Source: Takakia lepidozioides
Taxonomy: Eukaryota; Streptophyta; Takakiopsida; Takakiales; Takakiaceae
NCBI GenBank assembly: GCA_030704615.1
Contig: CM060732.1
Location: 11,472,001-11,536,000, forward strand
Direction: 5' to 3'
Length of the DNA stretch: 64,000 nt
Shown here: piece after piece, positions 58,001-64,000 of the stretch
How the letters are laid out: the number at the start of each line of letters is the position of its first letter
Position numbering within the stretch: the stretch's first letter is position 1
Notes under the pieces: generated by a model
What the model was told of the DNA's origin: nothing
The model's input: the letters and a program-made list of their open reading frames with translations, nothing else
Databases searched by the model: none
Program-made: the position numbers and the translations under genes

Positions 58001-58218
58001 TGAAGCCCTAGAGTTGGCATAAGTAACCAATTCCCAGGGATCACCCTGAGGAGTGTTGATGTTGATAGGAGCTAAATTTTTGATTGTTTTCGCAGGCCAT
58101 AAGTTTAAGCACATGAACCAACCCGAGCCCAAGTGCCGAGTATGCTAGACAGAGCATACGACTGCCCAATTTGGGCGGAGGGGCTGCCCCCAAGCGGTAG
58201 GAGTCCGCTTGTTACCAT
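55016..58218 (-). mobile_element. LINE-B: second copy of the LINE-A family, more decayed
   Basis: Same orientation and family as LINE-A. The shared 5' edge is at 58218. The ORF1 remnant (58132-57818) is fused to the endonuclease by a deletion that removes the tandem units and the endonuclease N-terminus. The endonuclease frame (57858-57133; LLGDFNAWVG, TSDHFLVW) keeps the phase lost in LINE-A. About 105 bp are missing near 57176. The RT is in two frames (57197-56010 and 56295-54916) because one base is lost in an A/T run near 56200. FADDFAG is intact. Homology to LINE-A stops at about 55016. Confidence 0.9.
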
Positions 58219-58458
58219 TCAGAGATCACACTCCAGGGAGTTGCAGGGAATGGCCCGTGTAGGCATATTCTAAAGAGGGAAAGGCCCCAAGCTTTCCAAC
58301 TAAATCCAATGCACTACCTTACCTGAAGCAAAACGCTTAAGGTCGAAACAAACAAGGACACGAGGTCAGAAGGCCGGCATTTAGTGACAGAGACATTAAT
58401 GTACTCCCGTTTCAAGTCCACCCAATGTCAATAGGCTTCCTAGAGGACAGGGAGAAAC

Positions 58459-58460
<2 letters not shown>

Positions 58461-58502
<42 letters not shown>
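58461..58502. repeat. (GA)n microsatellite
   Basis: About 21 uninterrupted GA dinucleotides. Confidence 0.95.
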
Positions 58503-58505
<3 letters not shown>

Positions 58506-58557
58506 GAAATGAAATAGGGTCTGGTTGTTTGTTTCTCCCTTGGCACCTAAGGTGATA

Positions 58558-58818
58558 TTAGTTGTCCTCCGCATACATATCCAGCACACCAGAAAGAGAA
58601 GAAAGCTCTTTGAACTTACTTGAAGCATCTTGTATTTTCGAGGGTGCAGCATCCTTCATACTCAGGATGGACACGGTTGCCTTACCAAATGTGTCAGCTC
58701 TGCTGCTGCCTCTTCCTTGGCCTCTTCCTGTCCACCCAACCATGACACGTACCATGAAAAACTCACTTGACATTTCTATCCCACTCTTCTTATTGAGTAA
58801 ACCAGAAACAATAGACAA
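58558..58818 (-). CDS. possible terminal exon, unknown protein
   Basis: Minus-strand frame with FFMVRVMVGWTGRGQGRG, DTFGKATVSILSMKDAAP and a C-terminus DMYAEDN. Composition looks coding-like and a plausible acceptor (GGGATAG) lies in its first third, but I do not recognise the protein. It lies between LINE-B and the right inverted tandem repeat. Confidence 0.3.
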   Translation of the reverse strand: MSIVSGLLNKKSGIEMSSEFFMVRVMVGWTGRGQGRGSSRADTFGKATVSILSMKDAAPSKIQDASSKFKELSSLSGVLDMYAEDN

Positions 58819-58904
58819 TCATGTAGCCAAGTGCTACGCGATGAACAGCTGTAGAATCTAACAAGCGAGGACTGGGATAAAAACAGAGATAAGAATGCGT
58901 ACGT

Positions 58905-59165
58905 TGCCAATCCCTCTGTAGGTATACTAAACAGGGCAACTACCTCATAACGATACCTCAACCTGCATATAGGCTGATTTGACCAGGTTTTTTTGTAAGT
59001 CAGGCGCTATACCTCTGGTGGTATACTAAACAGGGCTACTGTCTCATGACGATACCTCCGCATAAATATAGATTAATTTGGCCAACTTTTCTTGTAAAAT
59101 GAAATACTATACCTCTGTAGATATATCAAACAGGGCTACAACCTAATGACGATACCTCTACTAGT
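58905..59165 (-). repeat. ~108-bp tandem repeat, three units (right inverted copy)
   Basis: On the minus strand the units read CAGAGGTATAGCGCCTGA, TATATGCAGGTTGAGGTATC and CCCTGTTTAGTATAC, matching 52970-53170. Confidence 0.85.
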
Positions 59166-59254
59166 ATATATGTGTAGTATATATCTCTCCTTTAGGGTAC
59201 GCGACTCATGTCGTGACTTAGGCCTTACCACAAGCAAAGAATGGACGGGCAGCA

Positions 59255-59495
59255 GGAATAGACGGGCCAGCATGTATATTCATCTTATACTCTCGTATGT
59301 ATATGTGTATACAATACATATACATGATCATATATTATATACAAAACTGTGTTAAAAATTATAGATTACAATTCAATTGAATTGCAAATTAGGGTTAGTT
59401 CAATTGAATTGGCATCGCAATTCAATTGAATTGGCATCTGATCAAGTGAATTGCACTGCATTTCACATCAAGGCCTTTTTGGAATTCCCTACCCA
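59255..59495. repeat. dispersed repeat with CAATTCAATTGAATTG motifs, copy 2
   Basis: Partner of 45551-45838. Its right end (GGAATTCCCTA) abuts the start of segmental duplication copy 2 exactly. Confidence 0.8.
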
Positions 59496-60740
59496 TCGGC
59501 AATTCGGGTCTTAGCAGTTGGAAGATTTCTTGGATGATCTGAAGAGCTCCCTGAGGCATTATCCAACCTACAATCACAATCCATCCACATGGCATAAAAG
59601 TGAATTCCATGCGTCATAATATCAGCTCGACTCGCACACCTATCTCCATAGGTGCCAGAAGAATTGGAGAATAGAGTAACTCACTATTTAGAGTTCCTCC
59701 GAGGCACTTTCACTTTCGAGTACGCATTGATGGTGATTTTTTCATAATCCGACATCTCATCACTAGTAACTTGTACGATAGGATCTGCATTCGAATATAA
59801 AAAATACTTCATGAAGGTGTCATGTTTGTTTCTGGTGATAGTATATTGCTCGCCAGAACCTACCGTTTTCACTATCACGCCAGAGAGGCCTCGTTTCACA
59901 GTAAAGGGATGGCCAGTCTTGTTGATAATGTCTATTGACTCCACACTCGCGAATACTCGACCGAGGCTGTAACTGAAGCCCATCCATATAAACATGTTAG
60001 CTCATAAAGAAAATCACTTAGATGTCTTCAAATATCGGCACAAGAACCAGTCAATCAGTAAAACAACCTCGAAGTGCGAGTGCCAGCAACAGTGGTGAAT
60101 AGACCAGCTTACCGACTTCTGCGGGAAGGCCGCGGGTCATATGATTTTGAGTAACCTTTTATGGTGACACTTTCATTCCCGGCTATGTCATCACCATCAA
60201 CTTCAAGAACAAGATGTAAATTGTAGTATAGACCATACTTGTAGTCCTTGTTGCAGCAGATGTCATAGGTATCACCATCTTTCAGTGTGGTCAAGCATGA
60301 AGTTGCTGCCTCCCCTTTTGCCTTGTCTAAACCATCTGAGGATTCTTCCAAAACTGGAGGAAGTACGCCGTCAGAGGATTCTATCAACGCCATAGGACGG
60401 CCAGTCTTGTTGATAATTTTGGTCCCTTCCATACCTCAATATCCCCTCTTTCTTCTCTTCACCACAGGAAAGATACTCCGGAGGTCGTAAATAGGAACTC
60501 GACACTCAGTATTCTGGACCAAACAAATGTAGTTATGGTGTGCATCTTGTGGAAATGTTATAGAAAAGCACCTTGGCAGACATTTTCTCAATATGTGAAG
60601 AGCAAGATTATCAATGTAATGAAGCACGTGGAGAGATAAATACAGTAGTTGAATACTTGTGCTCTCTTCTGCATGAGTTGGGAAAACATGTCATTACGCT
60701 CGCTTGGGTTTATCGAAAGAGAGAGAGAGATGACGCCAAC
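59496..60740. repeat. segmental duplication, copy 2
   Basis: Direct copy of 1830-3072. Left flank is the CAATTCAATTGAATTG repeat; the right flank is unrelated to that of copy 1. Confidence 0.93.
59684..60432 (-). pseudogene. two-exon gene for a tandem-domain protein (IINKTG repeats), copy 2, phase-shifted
   Basis: Same structure as 2044-2767: exon 1 60432-60113, intron 60112-59932 (181 nt, GTAAGC...ATAG), exon 2 59931-59684. One extra base (60114) just before the donor shifts the phase, so the usual splice sites would join exon 2 out of frame. Conversely, exon 2 keeps the C-terminal ending NAYSKVKVPRRNSK, which matches the KGYSKSYD end of repeat 1 and is lost in copy 1. A shifted donor or acceptor could still restore the frame, so loss of function is likely but not certain. 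Confidence 0.6.
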
Positions 60741-63109
60741 CATATTATTCTAACATACCTATCCATGTATGTGTCCATCTCTGTACTGCTACACTTGTCC
60801 TAAATTCTTGCACATAGGTAACAGTGTGTCCGGGCGGTGGACATCTATCCAATCCTTGATATATATGGGTTAGTGATTTGAATGACACTTGTGGTTAGTG
60901 TTCTTCTAATGTTCTTTAGAAGACCATTTGAACATTCCATTGCACAGAAAGAACCAACGAGACATCTGTCCTCTACAAAAATTCCAATGATCCAAAGAGT
61001 TCAACCTGGACGTCCAATCCTATGCCGCCTGTGCGTGATGCACATTTTTGTCCCGTCCCTCCATTTTTCTGGGTCGCCCCCTACCGAGTCTCTTGCTACA
61101 CGCTTCAATTCCACCACTCGCTCTTCTTGCCACCTCCTCTCTTACTTGATGCATACTCAGGTACGTGCTACAAACACTACTAGTATCTACACACGGGCGT
61201 CCCTCCACCTTGCTTAGCCCTCTAGGCTCTGGGGCGATAGCCACGCTCTTTTTCTATGAAGCATCTAGAAAGTTCACCTGTTAGCCCCGACTATAGCCAC
61301 GTCATTCCAATGCAGGCATCGCGCATGTCTACCCGGCACTTTGAGGCAGTCCAACGCATGTCCATTGGCCATTGCACGATTCTTTTTCGTTGACGTTGCG
61401 GTACACCTATATTATTTTCCAAGCTTAAATGTTTTTAAAACAAGGGAAACTGGGAGTCGCTGCCCACAATTCAGGCCCGTGCAAGAGGGGGAAAAGTAAG
61501 CCCCTTTCATTTATGAGCCGCACAGCCCTACCGCACGCACGAGGCCCACACACGCATCCCGAATCTGACCCGCGCTGTGCACGTAGCAGCCCATGTGGCC
61601 TCCTTTCAACCCCTAGTAACGTGCTAATAACTAGCGTAGTCAAGGAAGCCACACACTTGTCATCATTTCGTATTTACTGTGTCGGCAGCACAGTGGGCAC
61701 AGCACTGGGCCCTAATGCAATCATGCCTCGACGTGACCTCATGACCTCGGCGCGCGTCGTTGACTGAGCATTAACTACTTAGCCTATGTCACAGTGCGCA
61801 CCAGTTCCTCAAGTGGGCACATGGGGCGACACGGGCCAAGTGAGTGAATTGTAAGTGCTGAGTCGGGACATTGTACTGAGCTCTGCCCACGATCATGTCT
61901 CCTACTACTAGCTAGGGTTCACCCCTACTCCTAGGTTCGGGCAGCTTCAGCTGGGCAACGGGCGGGTTAGCAAATGAAATGAAAGAAGCCAACCGGAGTT
62001 TTAGTGTAAAAGAGGCAGTTACCAATCTTTTGAATGAATAAAACAGCTTGGGAACCCAAATTTGGAGCAGCTGCAGCCTGCCAGCTCTTGTGATCAAATG
62101 AGTCGGGCTGCTGAAACACAGATGGAGCTTTTAACCCGTTTTGGATGTACCTTAATCCCTAATGGACGAGGCTGTTTTTGGTGGGCCCACTCCAAAACAG
62201 CACATACCCTCACTGATGAGGGTATATCTCCCAGCTAAGAACCATCCACAGGGATGAACCGTATGAAAAGGACGCTACCTACCTCATGCACCTGCTGTAA
62301 GACTTTCAGCCCATTTCACCGTGTCATTAGGAAGATTATAACAAAATGGTAAGCTCTAAATCTGTCAATTTTAGAGGGAAAAATTGGTTTGACCAGGCAG
62401 TTGGACTGAAAAAATATTTATTCCTTGCAAGACCCCAACCACATTCCAATTCTCAAGAACCTAAAGCACCTTGCCCCAAATTTGCAAAGCAGAATTCCAA
62501 AGTCTGCATAGGGTTCCTTTGTATGGGAAAACAGGGGGGTCAAAAAGCACTATTTGCTTCAATTGACCTGTAATTCAGCCATAGGGGTCGAAATTTTCAT
62601 TGGAACCAGAATTCCAACGGTGGAATTGTTCCTCCTATGATTTCCTACTACCTCCAAAAAGAGTTTCTGAATTCTAACCAAAATGCAGGCAGAGATTTCT
62701 AAGTAGGTGTATTTCTACTTGAATCCTAGCTCAGGCCATGTATTGCCTGAGCCGGTAGACAATTCCGGCTACAGAAAGGGGGCTACGTCACCGATTGACA
62801 CAGAAAACTCGGGGACGCCAAAATCGACACCCAAAAAGGGCCCGGGAACGCCCGACGTTTTGGCGTTCCACCCGACAGGCAACTGAAAAACTAAGAACTA
62901 CCAACCGTCACGAATGTGGCCCATCTGTGTTCAAGCTCCCCGTGAGCTCCTGCTTTTCATTTTAATGTAGCGAACCCAAACCACACACCACCCTGAAGAC
63001 ATGATCCACGAACTGGGGGGGAGTTGAACCCCCCGATCTGCCCAGTGTGCAGATAGTTCCCCCCCCCCAAAACTGTGAAACCACCCAAACACAACGCACA
63101 CACGCCAAC
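60741..63109. other. no gene recognised; small hairpins
   Basis: Frames up to 112 codons show no conserved motifs. Adjacent hairpins at 62729-62752 (GCTCAGGC/GCCTGAGC) and 62750-62770 (AGCCGG/CCGGCT), and one around 62850-62870 (AACGCC/GGCGTT), lie in GC-richer sequence. 63014-63050 resembles part of a tRNA but fails as one (see rejected list). Confidence 0.45.
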
Positions 63110-63420
63110 ACTGAAGGACCCCCATCACCTCCACAGCCCCTCAACCAGCACTAGCAGATCCCCATCACCCCCATAGCCTGTGAACCATCACCAGCCCTTC
63201 CCCCATCACCAAAACAGCCCACAATGAGCAAGCAGCAGACCCCCATGACCCCCCCACTTTCAAAACTGCCCATCAACCAGCAGCAGCATGACCTCCACAC
63301 CCCTCCACTACCATTTAACCGTCACCACCAGCCCCCCATGACCCCCACTGCCCATCAACCAGCATGGACACACACAACCCCCCAACCTGAGAAAAACCCA
63401 TACCCACCACAGATTAGAGA
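63110..63420. repeat. degenerate C-rich tandem repeat
   Basis: CCCCATCACC, CAGCCC and ATCAACCAGCA recur every 40-60 bp with much variation. The plus strand has almost no G. Confidence 0.7.
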
Positions 63421-63739
63421 TACCCACACCCCACGCCCCACGCACACACGCCATCCACAGCCTCCAGCATACCTGCATGCAGTCCCACACCCTGGTGAAC
63501 CCCCACCCACACAAACATATGCACACACAAAGAAAGAAGACAGTGCAACAAGCCAGAATTCAGTCACCTCAAGGCATGCCGGTGTGCCTCATTTTTCGCC
63601 CAAGGCACAAGTGGTTGCCGTCGCGCGGCTTTTACTCACCCATCCCTTCGCTATTCGAGGCGGAAACTCCAAGATAGAAGAGTTGGAAATCTCTAAGTAC
63701 TCAGCCCGCGCAGAACAATCAGTCATGACCTACAACTAA
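63224..63739 (+). CDS. proline/histidine-rich reading frame, probably spurious
   Basis: A 171-codon frame starting MSKQQTPMTPPLSKLP. The first ~100 residues are Pro/His/Thr-rich and come from the C-rich repeat. The C-terminal part (HPFAIRGGNSKIEELEISKY) is more ordinary but unrecognised. The low-complexity base makes chance openness likely. Confidence 0.15.
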   Translation: MSKQQTPMTPPLSKLPINQQQHDLHTPPLPFNRHHQPPMTPTAHQPAWTHTTPQPEKNPYPPQIRDTHTPRPTHTRHPQPPAYLHAVPHPGEPPPTQTYAHTKKEDSATSQNSVTSRHAGVPHFSPKAQVVAVARLLLTHPFAIRGGNSKIEELEISKYSARAEQSVMTYN

Positions 63740-64000
63740 TGTATCATGGGGGTGTTCCCTATTTGTTTCCCTTTTGGTATTCATGTTAGCTATCTTACCA
63801 TTGATAATTAAGTATCAGTTTGTTTTATCAATCTATTGGATTCCATCAGCTCATCCATTCATTTCACAGCTTCACTCAGATCTCTCTACACAGTGTGATT
63901 GTATCGTAAAAGTATCCGATTATGATTTATCAGGTATCAGGCCGAAGCCATTGTGTCTCTAATCTGCTCTACAATATCATTACAGCCTTGCATATATCAA
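63740..64000. other. no gene recognised
   Basis: AT-rich end of the window with no feature seen. Confidence 0.4.

Noticed and set aside
63014-63050. tRNA-like piece on the minus strand: GGGGGGTTCAACTCCCCCC looks like a T-arm, preceded by a 6-bp stem with a 7-nt loop.
   Set aside because: The loop lacks U at the position before the anticodon, and I could not find a D-arm or a pairing acceptor stem.

Overview
The window reads as nuclear DNA of a land plant, and it is dense in transposable elements. Evidence for a plant: a PLS-class pentatricopeptide (PPR) gene ending in a DYW domain; Ty3/gypsy chromoviruses with an initiator-Met-tRNA primer site and a terminal chromodomain; clathrin heavy chain exons with GT-AG introns; hAT and LINE remnants; AT-rich satellites. 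The PPR style and the mix of elements would suit a non-seed plant (moss, lycophyte or fern), but that is inference and the species cannot be named from sequence alone. No intact, unambiguous host gene was found. Most coding sequence is transposon-derived or broken.

Layout. 1-4149: a ~1.24-kb unit (1830-3072) with a small two-exon gene of an unrecognised repeated domain; a second copy lies in the same orientation at 59496-60740. 4150-11038: a compound transposon block (Ty3 element A, then a hAT remnant), repeated with changes at 24134-34124 (element B, chimeric, then a second hAT remnant). 11000-15840: short tandem repeats and a decayed LINE (LINE-D) carrying a ~1.1-kb insertion and a 381-bp MITE-like element. 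15945-17902: a PPR-DYW pseudogene on the minus strand. 17903-23160: no genes; two satellite arrays. 34126-35577: a leucine-rich-repeat gene body in one frame broken by two TGA codons.

35688-50011 is the most structured part. Exons from two unrelated host genes, a SERAC1-like alpha/beta hydrolase and clathrin heavy chain, sit head-to-tail with introns kept. The composite is present twice as a large inverted duplication (35890-38958 minus; 46693-49690 plus) around a ~7.7-kb spacer that holds LINE-A. A ~205-bp side segment occurs in both copies but in a different order relative to the main arm.

50511-52247 holds a multi-exon gene for a DDE integrase-core protein, with D, D and E in place and at least one frameshift. 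52970-59165 is bounded by inverted copies of a ~108-bp tandem repeat and encloses a zinc-finger-like gene and LINE-B, which suggests a foldback-type element. 60741-64000 has only low-complexity and small hairpin sequence.

The genes do not form a pathway. The window is best read as a record of transposition, nested insertion, inversion, unequal recombination and capture of host exons. The items most worth a second look are the two-domain gene family with a different lesion in each copy, the integrase-core gene, the duplicated SERAC1/clathrin chimera, the foldback-like 52970-59165 unit, and a minisatellite whose every unit can form a hairpin.
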